Shown: piece by piece, positions 1-8,654 of the stretch
Layout: each line of letters opens with the position of its first letter
How positions within the stretch are numbered: the first letter of the stretch is position 1
NCBI GenBank assembly: GCA_964509545.1
Contig: CAZDXQ010000022.1
Span: 1-54,277 of the forward strand
From: JADJWR01 sp964509545
GTDB lineage: Bacteria; Pseudomonadota; Gammaproteobacteria; Burkholderiales; Burkholderiaceae_F
Length of the DNA: 54,277 nt
Direction of reading: 5' to 3'
The notes under the pieces: model-generated
Database searches by the model: none
What the model saw: only the letters and a program-made list of their open reading frames with translations
What the model was told of the DNA's origin: nothing
Program-made: the position numbers and the translations under genes

Positions 1-55
1 GAATACCGGCCTGTCACGCCGGGGGTCGCGGGTTCGAGTCCCGTCCACTCCGCCA
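1..55 (+). tRNA. tRNA-Asp (GTC), 3' part only
   Basis: The 5' third of the gene lies outside the window. What is present is the anticodon arm with loop CTGTCAC (anticodon GTC), a short variable region, the T arm GCGGG-TTCGAGT-CCCGT, the 3' acceptor strand and an encoded CCA at 53-55. It matches the bacterial tRNA-Asp pattern closely from memory. A rho-independent terminator follows directly. In beta- and gammaproteobacteria tRNA genes commonly lie between hupB and ppiD, which fits ppiD coming next. Confidence 0.93.
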
Positions 56-66
56 GCACTTCCGAA

Positions 67-95
67 GGCGAACGCAAGTTCGCCTTTTTGTTTTT
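67..95 (+). terminator. Rho-independent terminator after tRNA-Asp
   Basis: A perfect 7-bp stem GGCGAAC/GTTCGCC (67-73 and 78-84) with a GCAA loop is followed by TTTTTG and a second T run. It ends the tRNA transcript about 40 bases before ppiD, so ppiD needs its own promoter or readthrough. Confidence 0.85.
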
Positions 96-136
96 GCGCG
101 CCGGCCGACGGCGAAAAACTGATCACGGGACCATCG

Positions 137-2050
137 ATGTTCGATTCGATCCGCTCGCATCGCCGCTGGCTGATGTTCTTTCTCGTGCTGCTGGTGTTCC
201 CATCGTTCGTCGCCACCGGCATCTACGGCTACAACCGCTTCATGTCCAACGAGCAGGCCGTGGCGCGGGTCGGCGGCGAACCGATCACGCCGCAGCAGTT
301 CGAGGCGGCGCATCGCGAGCGGCTGCAGCAGATCCGGCAGAGCCTCGGCGAGAACTTCGATCCGTCGATCTTCGACACGCCTGCCGCGCGTCAGGCGACG
401 CTGGAGGCGATGCTGGCTGACCGCGCCCTGCGCAAGGAGGCCGCCAGCGCGCATGTGGCCGTGAGCGAGAACCGCCTGCGCCAGGTGATCGGCTCGATTC
501 CGGCCTTCCAGGACGAGGGCAAGTTCTCCTATGAGCGTTACAAGACGCTGCTCGCCGCGCAGGGCATGAGCGAAGCGAGCTTCGAATTGCGCTTGCGCGA
601 GGACCTGGCACGGCAGACGCTGCTCGAGGGCGTGGCGCGCTCGGCACTGGTGCCGGCGGCCGTGGCGCAGCGGCTGACGCAACTGGTGCAGGAGACGCGC
701 TCTGTCCGCGACAAGCGCTTCCGTCCCGAGGATTTCATCGCCCAGGTCAAGGTGACCGACGACCAGGTCAAGGCGCACTACGAGGCAAACCGGTCGCAGT
801 TCGAGATCAGGGAGAGCATCGATGTGCAGCTGCTTGCCCTGACGCTCGACGACATCGCCCGGCAGATTAACGTTCCGCCCGCCGAGCTGCAGACCTACTA
901 CGAGCAGAACAAGGCGAGCTTCACCGAGGCTGAGCAGCGACGCGCCAGCCATATCCTTCTGACCGTGGGTGAGGGCGGCTCGGCGAAGGACAAGGAGGGC
1001 GCGCGCAAGCTGGCGCAGGATCTGCTTGCGCGCGTGCGTGCGAAGCCGGAGGAGTTTGCCGCGCTGGCGCGACAGTACTCGAAGGATCCGGGCTCGGCTG
1101 GCAACGGCGGCGATCTCGGGTTCTTCGGCCGCAACATGATGGTCAAGCCGTTCGAGGATGCCGCCTTCTCGTTGAAGCCGGGCGAGATCAGCGACATCGT
1201 CGAAAGCGAGTTCGGTCTGCACGTCATTCGCGTCACCGAGGTCAAGGGTGGCGCGGTGCAGCCGTTCGAGCAGGTCAGATCGCAGATCGAAGCGACCTAC
1301 CGGCGCCAGCAGGCGCAGAAGAAGTTCGCCGAGGCCGCCGAGCAGTTCACCAATCTGGTCTACGAGCAGGCCGACAGCCTGCAGCCGGCCGCCGACAAGC
1401 TGGCCCTGAAGCTGCAGACCGTACCCAACGTCACGCGTGAAGGGCCGCCGCGCCAGGCACCGGCCGCAGCGCTTCTGACGCCGGCCGTCGTGCAGGCGCT
1501 GTTCGCCGACGATGCGTTGGTGAAGAAGCGCAACATCGCTGCGGTCGAGGTCGGCGGCAACGCGCTGGTGTCGGCGCGCGTTGCCGAACACCGGCCGGCG
1601 AGCGTGCGGCCGTTCGAGGAGGTCAGCGCGCAGGTCCGCGAGCAGCTTCAGCGCGCGCAGGCCATGACCCTTGCGCGCGAGGCGGCGAAGGCCGCCGCCG
1701 AGGCGCTGCGCAAGTCGCCGGCCGAAGCTGGTTTCTCGCCGGCGCGGCAGGTCACCCGCACCCAGGCGCCGGGACTGACCGCCGACGCCGTGAAGCGGGT
1801 GATGCAAGTGCCGGCCGATCAACTGCCGGCGTTCGTCGTCGCCGAAGTCGATGGCGGGGCGCAGGCCGTTCTCTGGGTCCTCGATTCCAGGCAACCCGAC
1901 AAGCCCGATGCGCAGACCGCCGAACAGCTTCGCCGCGGCATCGAGCAGCAGCTCGCCGCGGCCGACGATCAGGCCTACGTCGAGGAGCTGAAGCGGAAGT
2001 ACAAGGCCGAGATCCTGAACGCGCAGAGCGCGTCGACGGCGAAGAAGTAG
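137..2050 (+). CDS. ppiD: Peptidyl-prolyl cis-trans isomerase PpiD (SurA/PpiD-type periplasmic chaperone)
   Basis: 637 residues, the usual PpiD length. A short cytoplasmic N-terminus is followed by one membrane anchor at about residues 11-30, so the rest faces the periplasm. A SurA-like N-terminal chaperone region covers roughly 35-180. One parvulin (PpiC) domain lies at about 268-368, with the hallmark stretch RRASHILL and the Gly-rich GNGGDLGFF loop. The remainder is helical and alanine/glutamine rich. The family holds newly translocated outer-membrane and periplasmic proteins near the Sec translocon; the parvulin domain of E. coli PpiD has little isomerase activity. The ATG at 137 starts directly before the anchor. 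No other gene shares its transcript; mnmH converges from the other side. Confidence 0.93.
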   Translation: MFDSIRSHRRWLMFFLVLLVFPSFVATGIYGYNRFMSNEQAVARVGGEPITPQQFEAAHRERLQQIRQSLGENFDPSIFDTPAARQATLEAMLADRALRKEAASAHVAVSENRLRQVIGSIPAFQDEGKFSYERYKTLLAAQGMSEASFELRLREDLARQTLLEGVARSALVPAAVAQRLTQLVQETRSVRDKRFRPEDFIAQVKVTDDQVKAHYEANRSQFEIRESIDVQLLALTLDDIARQINVPPAELQTYYEQNKASFTEAEQRRASHILLTVGEGGSAKDKEGARKLAQDLLARVRAKPEEFAALARQYSKDPGSAGNGGDLGFFGRNMMVKPFEDAAFSLKPGEISDIVESEFGLHVIRVTEVKGGAVQPFEQVRSQIEATYRRQQAQKKFAEAAEQFTNLVYEQADSLQPAADKLALKLQTVPNVTREGPPRQAPAAALLTPAVVQALFADDALVKKRNIAAVEVGGNALVSARVAEHRPASVRPFEEVSAQVREQLQRAQAMTLAREAAKAAAEALRKSPAEAGFSPARQVTRTQAPGLTADAVKRVMQVPADQLPAFVVAEVDGGAQAVLWVLDSRQPDKPDAQTAEQLRRGIEQQLAAADDQAYVEELKRKYKAEILNAQSASTAKK

Positions 2051-2062
2051 GGCGATCCCGGC

Positions 2063-3115
2063 TCAGCCGGCAAGCGTCCGGGCGGCGCGCGCGAACTCCG
2101 CCTCCTGGCCGGTTTGCAGCGCCAGCACGACCGCATCGGCGGCGCGCTGGAAATTGCGGCTGATCGAACGGTGATAGGCGGGGTCGTAGTGTTCGTCGAG
2201 CAGCCTCGTCACCATCTCGTCCCAGTGCTGCTGCGCAGCCAGGTGCTTCCAGGTTTCGATCCGTTCACGTCCGTGCAGGCCGACCAGGCAATCGAGCTGC
2301 TGCAGCAGCGACGGCGCGTCGGCCTCGAAGTGCGCGTACTCGTCGCGCAGCAGGCGCACGCGCGCGGCCAGCGGAAGATCGATGCGCACGCACTCGGCCG
2401 CACGCATGTGATCGATCAGCGCGTCGGGCAGTCGCAACTGTCCCACCTTGCGGCTTTCCGATTCGACGAACACCGGCCGCGCCGCATCGAGCCGGCGCAG
2501 CGTCCACCACAGCCGGGTTTCGAACATCTTCTGCGACGGCTGCGGCGCCGCCGGCAGCGCGCCGAGCACCGAACCGCGGTGCTGCGCGATCTCCTCGAGG
2601 TCGAGCACCTGTGCGCCGGCCTGCGCCAGGTGACGCAGTAGCCGGCTCTTGCCGCTTCCGGTCGGGCCGCAGACGATGCGCAGTCGGAAGCGTCGCGGCA
2701 GCGACTGCAGCTCGGTGACCACGTGCCGGCGATAGGCGCGGTAGCCGCCCTCGAGCTGGCGGGCCGGCCAGCCGATCGCCGACAGCACATGCGTCATCGC
2801 CGCACTGCGCTGCCCGCCGCGCCAGCAGTACACGAGCGGACGCCAGTGGCGCGGCTTGTCGGCGAGGCAGTCCTCGAGGTGGCGGGCGATGTTGCGTGCG
2901 ACCAGCGCCGCGCCGTAGCGACGCGCTGCGAATGCCGACTCGCGCTTGTGCATGGTGCCGACGCGTGCGCGCTCGTCATCGTCGAGCACCGGACAGCTGA
3001 GCGCGCCCGGGATGTGGTCGAGGCCGAATTCCTGCGGGCTGCGCACGTCGATGATGGCATCGAACGCGGCCAGGTCGTCCATCGCCTCGGCGCAGGGGAT
3101 CGGCGAGCGCGTCAT
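2063..3115 (-). CDS. mnmH: tRNA 2-selenouridine(34) synthase MnmH (SelU/YbbB)
   Basis: 350 residues in two parts. An N-terminal rhodanese domain (about 15-125) carries the catalytic motif YCWRGGQRS with Cys97. A P-loop domain follows with GPTGSGKS at 150-157. The enzyme replaces sulphur by selenium in the wobble 2-thiouridine of tRNA-Lys, -Glu and -Gln, passing through a geranylated intermediate and using selenophosphate made by SelD. Its ATG lies one base after the stop of tesA, so the two are probably co-transcribed. No selD is in the window, so whether the selenium pathway is complete cannot be seen here. Confidence 0.93.
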   Translation of the reverse strand: MTRSPIPCAEAMDDLAAFDAIIDVRSPQEFGLDHIPGALSCPVLDDDERARVGTMHKRESAFAARRYGAALVARNIARHLEDCLADKPRHWRPLVYCWRGGQRSAAMTHVLSAIGWPARQLEGGYRAYRRHVVTELQSLPRRFRLRIVCGPTGSGKSRLLRHLAQAGAQVLDLEEIAQHRGSVLGALPAAPQPSQKMFETRLWWTLRRLDAARPVFVESESRKVGQLRLPDALIDHMRAAECVRIDLPLAARVRLLRDEYAHFEADAPSLLQQLDCLVGLHGRERIETWKHLAAQQHWDEMVTRLLDEHYDPAYHRSISRNFQRAADAVVLALQTGQEAEFARAARTLAG

Positions 3116-3116
3116 G

Positions 3117-3758
3117 TCAGCGCTGCGTTGCGCGCAGCAGCGGCGCCAGACGGCGCCAGACCGTCTCCAGCATCAGCGCCTGCGCCTGCTCGGCAGGGTG
3201 GATCCGGTCGGCCTGGAAGTACTGCAGGTCCTCGGCGAAACCTTCGAGCAGGAACGGCACCAGCGGCGTCTGCTTCTCGCGCGCCAGGTCGGCGAAGACG
3301 GCGCTGAAGCGCTCGGCATAGGCGCGGCCGTAGTTCGGCGGAATGCGCATTCCGACCAGCAGCACCCGCGCCGCGGCGTCGCGGCTGGCGCTGATCATCG
3401 CTGCCAGGTTGTCGCGCATCGCCGGCAGCGGCAGGCCGCGCAGGCCGTCGTTGGCGCCGAGTTGCAGGATCACAATCGACGGCTGATGCTGGCGCAGCAG
3501 CGCCGGCAGGCGCGTGCGACCGCCACTGGTAGTGTCGCCGCTGATGCTCGCATTCACGACGCTATACTGCGGCGCTTCTCGGACGAGGCGGTCGGCGAGC
3601 AGACGCACCCACCCCGTATCGCGCGGCAGGCCATATTCTGCGGACAGGCTGTCGCCGACGACCAGGATCCGCGCTGCCTTGCCGCTCGCTGCGCTGGTTG
3701 ACGCAAGCAGCACGCATAGCAGCGCCATGCGCAGCCACGCACCCATCGTCTTCAGCAC
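3117..3758 (-). CDS. tesA: TesA-type GDSL esterase / acyl-CoA thioesterase I (arylesterase), exported
   Basis: 213 residues, normal for TesA. An N-terminal signal peptide (about 1-26) precedes the SGNH-hydrolase blocks: GDSLS at 35-39 (nucleophile Ser37), SGDTTSGG at 73-80, GAND at 101-104, and the Asp/His pair in DRIHP (Asp184, His187). The family hydrolyses acyl-CoA, lysophospholipids and aryl esters in the periplasm. The reading frame opens with GTG at 3758; an in-frame ATG at 3746 is an equally possible start. The gene is divergent from the ABC ATPase gene starting at 3764, the same tesA/ybbA arrangement as in E. coli, with almost no space between them. Confidence 0.9.
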   Translation of the reverse strand: MLKTMGAWLRMALLCVLLASTSAASGKAARILVVGDSLSAEYGLPRDTGWVRLLADRLVREAPQYSVVNASISGDTTSGGRTRLPALLRQHQPSIVILQLGANDGLRGLPLPAMRDNLAAMISASRDAAARVLLVGMRIPPNYGRAYAERFSAVFADLAREKQTPLVPFLLEGFAEDLQYFQADRIHPAEQAQALMLETVWRRLAPLLRATQR

Positions 3759-3763
3759 GGCAG

Positions 3764-4474
3764 ATGAATTCAGGACAAGGAGCCGATGCGCCGATCGTGG
3801 CGCTGCAGGCCAACGGACTCACCAAGATCGTGCAGGATGCCACCGGCAGTCTGACGATTCTGGATGATATCAACCTCACCATCGCCGGCGGCGAGACGGT
3901 TGCGATCGTCGGCGCTTCGGGCTCGGGAAAGTCGACGCTGCTCGGACTGCTCGCCGGACTGGACGTGCCGACGCGCGGCGAAGTGAAACTCTTCGGCGCC
4001 GATCTCTTTGCCAACGATGAAGACGGCCGCGCCCGCCTGCGCGCGCAGAAGATCGGTTTCGTCTTCCAATCCTTCCAGTTGCTGCCGCATTTGAGCGCGC
4101 TGGAGAACGTGCTGCTGCCGATGGAGCTGTCAGGACGGACGCCCGATGGCGTCGATGCCGTGCGCGCGGCGCGCGAGATGCTGTCTCGCGTCGGGCTGGG
4201 ACAGCGCCTTGGGCACTATCCGAAGACGCTGTCGGGCGGCGAACAGCAGCGTGTGGCGCTGGCGCGCGCCTTCGTGCTGCGTGCGCCGCTGCTGCTCGCC
4301 GACGAACCCACGGGCAGCCTCGATGCGCGCACCGGCGAGGCGGTGATCGAGCTGATGTTCGAACTGAACCGTGAGCGCGGCTCCACGCTCGTTATGGTCA
4401 CCCACGATCCTCAGATCGCCGCCCGCTGCGGCCGAAGCATCGAACTGCAGGCCGGCCGCATCGCGCGCAGCTGA
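3764..4474 (+). CDS. ybbA: ABC transporter ATP-binding protein, YbbA/LolD type, without its permease
   Basis: 236 residues from the ATG at 3764. An upstream in-frame extension to 3698 overlaps tesA and is not needed. It has Walker A GASGSGKS (50-57), signature LSGGEQQRVALARAF, Walker B LLLADEPTGSLD and the switch His in VTHD. This is the MacB/LolD/FtsE class of ATPase, which works with an FtsX-like permease. In E. coli, ybbA is followed by the permease ybbP. Here a terminator-like hairpin and the convergent nnr follow instead, so the partner is missing from the locus. ybbA is the best name because of the divergent tesA neighbour; lolD-like is the alternative. Confidence 0.85.
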   Translation: MNSGQGADAPIVALQANGLTKIVQDATGSLTILDDINLTIAGGETVAIVGASGSGKSTLLGLLAGLDVPTRGEVKLFGADLFANDEDGRARLRAQKIGFVFQSFQLLPHLSALENVLLPMELSGRTPDGVDAVRAAREMLSRVGLGQRLGHYPKTLSGGEQQRVALARAFVLRAPLLLADEPTGSLDARTGEAVIELMFELNRERGSTLVMVTHDPQIAARCGRSIELQAGRIARS

Positions 4475-4536
4475 GGGGCGTGCGCGGTCACGTCGGGCCA
4501 TGGCGAAGGAGACTCTTTCGCCGACGGGCAAGCGGC

Positions 4537-4556
4537 GCCGCCTCCGGCGGCATTTT
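4537..4556 (+). terminator. Terminator-like hairpin after ybbA
   Basis: A GCCGCC/GGCGGC stem (4537-4542, 4546-4551) with a TCC loop is followed by ATTTTC. It lies between the convergent ybbA and nnr genes. The T run is short, so strength is uncertain. The rest of 4475-4599 shows nothing else. Confidence 0.5.
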
Positions 4557-4599
4557 CAGCGCTGAACGAGGTCGGCGCTACACCTCGACCGGCGCCGGG

Positions 4600-6057
4600 T
4601 CAGCGCGCGGCGCGAAGGCGCGCCAGACGACGGGCGGCCAGCGGTGCGATGTCGCCCGCCACCATGCCGATGTCGGCGCCGAAGTCGTCGGCCGCCGCGC
4701 CGTGCAGCCAGGTCGCCGCCGCGACTGCCGTCAGTGGTTCGGTGCTCTGGCCGATCAGGGCGCCGATCATGCCGGCCAGCACGTCGCCGCTGCCGGCGCT
4801 GGCCAAGGCCGGCGACCCGGTCGGATTAATCGCGTAGTGACCGTTAGGGCGCGCGACGAGGCTGCCCGCGCCCTTGAGCACGACGAGGGCGCCAAAGTCG
4901 TGCGCCAGCGCCAGCGCGTGGCCGATGCGGTCGGCCTGCACGCGCGCAGGTTCGATACGCAGCAGCCGGGCCGCTTCCAGCGGATGCGGCGTGAGCACTG
5001 TGGTGCGCTGGCGGGCACGGCAGACTGCGGCCAGTCCGGCATCGGCCGCGAGCAGATTCAAGGCATCGGCGTCGATGACCAGCGGCGTATCGACGCCGAG
5101 CGCGGCGGCCAGCGCGGCACGCGCGTTGCCGTCGTCGCCGAGGCCACAGCCGACGACGCACGCGCTGGGCGTTCCGACGCCGGCCAGCGGCCGGAACATC
5201 AGTTCGGGCTGAAGCGGGTCGAGGCGCATTTCCGGCGCGCCGATGCAGTCGACGTAGACCCGACCGGCGCCTAGGCGCAGCGCAGCCCGCGCCGCGAGCA
5301 ATGCCGCGCCGACCATGCCGACGTTGCCGCCGACGACGGCAACGCGGCCGAAGCTGCCTTTGTGCGAATTGCGGGCCCTCGGCGTGCATAGCGCGGCGAA
5401 GTCGTCCGGCGCCAGCAGCGAGCCCCGACTGGTCGAAGGTGCGACGCCAATCGGCTCGACCATGACCCGGCCCGCGGCGTCGCAGCCGTCGCCGGTGTAA
5501 AGGCCCGGTTTGGCCCCGATGAAGGTGACCGTGGTGGTGGCCTTGACGCCAGCCACGCCACCGACCCAGCAACCGCGGTCGGCGTCGAGTCCGCTGGGCA
5601 CGTCGAGCGCAAAGACCGGCGCGGGTTGCCGGTTGATCCACTGCATCGCGAGCAGATAGTCGCCGGCCAGCGGGCGGGTCGCGCCGATGCCGAAGATGGC
5701 ATCGATCACCGCGTCGAAGCGATCCTCCGTTGACAGTTGCGTTGTCGTCACGCCGCCAAGGGCAGCCCAGCGCGCGAAGGCGGCCCGCGCATCGTCCGTG
5801 GCGGCCGGAGCAAGCGCAACGCACTGCACCTGGACGCCGCGCTGCATGAGCTCTGCCGCGCAGACGTAGCCGTCGCCGCCGTTGTTGCCCGGACCGCAGA
5901 GCACGCGCACGCGCGAATGGGCTCCCGGCAAGCCGGCGGCGACGATCGCGGCAGCGGATTCGCCTGCCCGCTGCATCAGCGCTCCGGCAGTCAGCTGCGC
6001 CTGCGCGGTCTGCTCCAGCGCACGCAGTTCAGCGACCGAATAAAGCGCCTGTCCCAT
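4600..6057 (-). CDS. nnr: Bifunctional NAD(P)H-hydrate repair enzyme Nnr (epimerase + ADP-dependent dehydratase)
   Basis: 485 residues, full length for the fused enzyme. The N-terminal YjeF_N domain (about 1-215) has the nucleotide-binding motif CGPGNNGGDGY at 54-64 and epimerises R- and S-NAD(P)HX. The C-terminal ribokinase-like domain (about 225-480) holds GSGDVLAGM at 422-430, the anion-hole/catalytic-Asp motif of the ADP- or ATP-dependent dehydratase. Together they repair hydrated, dead-end NAD(P)H. The start is the ATG at 6057, with MGQALYSVAELRALE typical of the family. The next minus-strand gene upstream, a DadA-like oxidase, ends 9 bases away, so readthrough from that operon is possible. 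Confidence 0.93.
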   Translation of the reverse strand: MGQALYSVAELRALEQTAQAQLTAGALMQRAGESAAAIVAAGLPGAHSRVRVLCGPGNNGGDGYVCAAELMQRGVQVQCVALAPAATDDARAAFARWAALGGVTTTQLSTEDRFDAVIDAIFGIGATRPLAGDYLLAMQWINRQPAPVFALDVPSGLDADRGCWVGGVAGVKATTTVTFIGAKPGLYTGDGCDAAGRVMVEPIGVAPSTSRGSLLAPDDFAALCTPRARNSHKGSFGRVAVVGGNVGMVGAALLAARAALRLGAGRVYVDCIGAPEMRLDPLQPELMFRPLAGVGTPSACVVGCGLGDDGNARAALAAALGVDTPLVIDADALNLLAADAGLAAVCRARQRTTVLTPHPLEAARLLRIEPARVQADRIGHALALAHDFGALVVLKGAGSLVARPNGHYAINPTGSPALASAGSGDVLAGMIGALIGQSTEPLTAVAAATWLHGAAADDFGADIGMVAGDIAPLAARRLARLRAAR

Positions 6058-6066
6058 GCGCAGATG

Positions 6067-7329
6067 CTAAGCGGAACGTCGCCCGCCGAACCGGTCCACA
6101 GTCAAACCGTCGAGATCGATCGGCGGTTTCTCGCCGGCGACGACGCCGGCGACGATCCGCGCCGAACCGCAGGCCATGGCCCATCCGGTCGAGCCGTGGC
6201 CCAGATTCAAGAACAGATTGGTGACCGGCGTTCGGCCAAGCACCGGCGGTCCGTCGGGCAGCATTGGGCGCGCCCCGACCCAGGGCCGCGCCTGCGCGTA
6301 CGCCGCCGCGGAAGGGAACCAGTCGCGCGCCACCTTCAACAGCGTCCCCAGCGCCGAATCGCGCAGGACCAGTCTGCGGTCGCCCAGTTCCGACGTGCCG
6401 GCGATGCGCAACCGGTTGCCCATCCGGGTGATTGCCACCTTGTAGGCTTCGTCCATCAGCGACAGCATCGGCGCGTATTCGAGGCGGCTGATCGGCGCGG
6501 TCAGCGAGTAGCCCTTGACCGGATACAGCGGCACCCGGATTCGCGTACCGCGAAGCAGGCGAGCGCTGTCGACGCCGGCGGCGAGCACCACCGCGTCGGC
6601 GCGGATGCCCCCGGTGGAGGTCTGGACTTCGGTCACGCGACTGTCCTTGAGCGCCAGCCGGGTTGCCGCCGTGTCGAAGCGGAAGGCCACGCCGTCGCGC
6701 TCGGCGAGATCCTTGATCAGGCGCGCAAAGTAGGCGCAGTTGCCGGTTTCGTCGTCGGGCAGGTGCAAGCCGCCGGCAAGTTCCGTGCCCTCGGCCAGCG
6801 CCGGCTCCAGCGCCCGGCACTGCTCCGCCGTCAGCAGCCGGTGCGCTGCACCGCATTGTTGCAGGATGTCCAGCACGGGTCCGGCCAGCTTGAGTTCGGC
6901 CTTGCTGCGGTACAGCTTCAGCCAACCCTGGGCCTGCTCATAGTCGAACGCGTGGCGGGCGCGAAGTTCGTGCAGCACGCTGCGGCTGTACTCGGCCAAC
7001 CGCTGCATGCGCAGCTTGTTCATGCGGAAGCGCTGCAACCGGCATTCGCCGAGCCAGCGTCCCACCCAGCGCCACAGCGCCGGGTCGAGATTGGGACGGA
7101 AGATGACCGGCGATTCGGAACGCCACAGATAGCCGAGGACCTTGCCCGGCATTCCGGGCTGTGCCCAGGGCGCGGTGTAGGCGATGGAAATCACGCCGGC
7201 ATTGCCGAAGCTCGCCTCCTGCGCCACGCCCGGGTTGCGTTCGAGCACGGTGACTTCGAAGCCTCGGGCGCGCAGCTCGTAGGCCGTGGTGACGCCGATG
7301 ATGCCGGCGCCGATGACGAGGACGTGCAT
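6067..7329 (-). CDS. DadA-like FAD-dependent D-amino acid dehydrogenase / amine oxidase
   Basis: 420 residues beginning with the Rossmann FAD motif VIGAGIIG (GxGxxG at 7-12) and an acidic end of the second strand (LERN). It then shows the ASFGNAGVI segment typical of DadA-type D-amino acid dehydrogenases, and a C-terminal LNLGHGSTGWAMACG motif. The family oxidatively deaminates D-amino acids (or N-methyl and cyclic amines) to 2-oxo acids, passing electrons to the respiratory chain at the inner membrane. The frame stays open far upstream of the ATG at 7329, but that extension overlaps dctM and has no FAD-protein character. It is the last gene after a TRAP importer set on the same strand, so the imported compound is probably its substrate. 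The specificity cannot be read from sequence. Confidence 0.85.
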   Translation of the reverse strand: MHVLVIGAGIIGVTTAYELRARGFEVTVLERNPGVAQEASFGNAGVISIAYTAPWAQPGMPGKVLGYLWRSESPVIFRPNLDPALWRWVGRWLGECRLQRFRMNKLRMQRLAEYSRSVLHELRARHAFDYEQAQGWLKLYRSKAELKLAGPVLDILQQCGAAHRLLTAEQCRALEPALAEGTELAGGLHLPDDETGNCAYFARLIKDLAERDGVAFRFDTAATRLALKDSRVTEVQTSTGGIRADAVVLAAGVDSARLLRGTRIRVPLYPVKGYSLTAPISRLEYAPMLSLMDEAYKVAITRMGNRLRIAGTSELGDRRLVLRDSALGTLLKVARDWFPSAAAYAQARPWVGARPMLPDGPPVLGRTPVTNLFLNLGHGSTGWAMACGSARIVAGVVAGEKPPIDLDGLTVDRFGGRRSA

Positions 7330-7352
7330 CGTTGTTCTGCTGCGCCTCGTGC

Positions 7353-8651
7353 TTACAGCTTCATCTGGCTCGGCAGGTACGTCACGAGCGGCGGGAAGAA
7401 CCAGATCATCAGCACGGCGATCACCATCATCAGGAAGTACGGGAACGCGGCGCGGGCGATGTAGCTGATCTGGTGCCCGGTCATGCCTTGCAGCACGAAC
7501 AGGTTGAAGCCGACCGGCGGCGTGATCTGCGCCATCTCTACGACGATCACGATGTAGATGCCGAACCACAACAGGTCGATGCCGGCCGTCTGCAGCGTCG
7601 GCAGCAGCACCGCCATGGTCAGCACCACCATGCTGATGCCGTCGAGGAAGCAGCCGAGCACGATGTAGAAGAACATCAGGAGCACGATCAGTGCAAAGGG
7701 CGACAGGCCGAGGGCGCCGATCGACTCCGCGAGGTGCCGCGGCAGACCGATGAAACCCATCGCGAGCGACAGGAACGACGAGCCGGCGAGGATCAGGGCG
7801 ATCATGCAGTACAGGCGCGTGGCGCCCATCAGCGAGTTCCAGAAGCTCTGCCACGACAGCGATCGCTGCGCCGCCGCCACGCCCAGCGCCCCGACCACGC
7901 CGAGCGCGGCAGCCTCCGTGGCGGTGGCGATGCCGGCGTAGATCGAGCCGAGCACGGCAAGGATCAGCAGCATCACCGGGATCAGATGGCGCGATTCGGC
8001 CAGCTTGTGTCGCAATGTCTGCGACGCATCCGCCGGGGGTATGTCCGCCGGCCTGCGCAGCGACCAGAACACCGTGTAGCCCATGAACAGCCCGGCCACG
8101 AGCAGGCCGGGAACGATGCCGGCGATGAACAGCTTGCCGATCGAGACATCGGCGGCGACGCCATAGACGATCATGATGATCGACGGCGGGATCAGCAGCC
8201 CCAGCGTGCCGGCACCGGCGAGTGTTCCGACCGACATGATCTCCGGGTAGCCGAGCCGCTTCAGCTCGGGAAGCGACATCTTGCCGATCGTGGCGCAGGT
8301 CGCCGCCGACGAACCCGACACCGCGGCAAAGATCGTGCAGCCGACGATGTTCACGTGCAGCAGCCGTCCGGGCATGCGCTGCAGCCAGGGCGCGAGGCCG
8401 CGGAACAGCCCTTCCGAAAGGCGCGTCTTCAGAAGGATTTCGCCCATCCAGATGAACAGCGGCAGCGCGGTCAGCGTCCAGCTCGACAGCGAACCCCACA
8501 CCGTCAGCGCCAGGGCGTCGCCGCCCGGCCGGGTGGTGAACAGTTCCATGCCGATCCAGGCCACGCAGAGCACGGCGATGCCGATCCAGACGCCGGCGCC
8601 GAGGATCGCGAACATCGCGACGATCAGCACCGTGGCGATCAGCGCGTCCAT
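7353..8651 (-). CDS. TRAP transporter large permease (DctM family), left arm
   Basis: 432 residues with about 12 predicted membrane segments and family hallmarks such as GSSAATCATIG, LGLLIPPS and PPVGFNLFVLQG. It is the ion-coupled channel of a tripartite periplasmic transporter, working with the small permease just upstream (4-base gap) and the binding protein before that. It is followed after 23 bases by the DadA-like oxidase. Substrate unknown; TRAP systems carry organic acids, amino acids or related anions. Confidence 0.92.
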   Translation of the reverse strand: MDALIATVLIVAMFAILGAGVWIGIAVLCVAWIGMELFTTRPGGDALALTVWGSLSSWTLTALPLFIWMGEILLKTRLSEGLFRGLAPWLQRMPGRLLHVNIVGCTIFAAVSGSSAATCATIGKMSLPELKRLGYPEIMSVGTLAGAGTLGLLIPPSIIMIVYGVAADVSIGKLFIAGIVPGLLVAGLFMGYTVFWSLRRPADIPPADASQTLRHKLAESRHLIPVMLLILAVLGSIYAGIATATEAAALGVVGALGVAAAQRSLSWQSFWNSLMGATRLYCMIALILAGSSFLSLAMGFIGLPRHLAESIGALGLSPFALIVLLMFFYIVLGCFLDGISMVVLTMAVLLPTLQTAGIDLLWFGIYIVIVVEMAQITPPVGFNLFVLQGMTGHQISYIARAAFPYFLMMVIAVLMIWFFPPLVTYLPSQMKL

Positions 8652-8654
8652 CGT

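Noticed and set aside
14..1894. Long open frame of 626 codons antisense to ppiD
   Set aside because: Arg/Leu/His-rich translation without domains, typical of the reverse strand of G+C-rich coding DNA; ppiD has clear family motifs.
3563..3568. TATACT inside tesA as a promoter for ybbA
   Set aside because: Good -10 match but no -35 at the right distance, and about 195 bases upstream of the ATG inside coding sequence.
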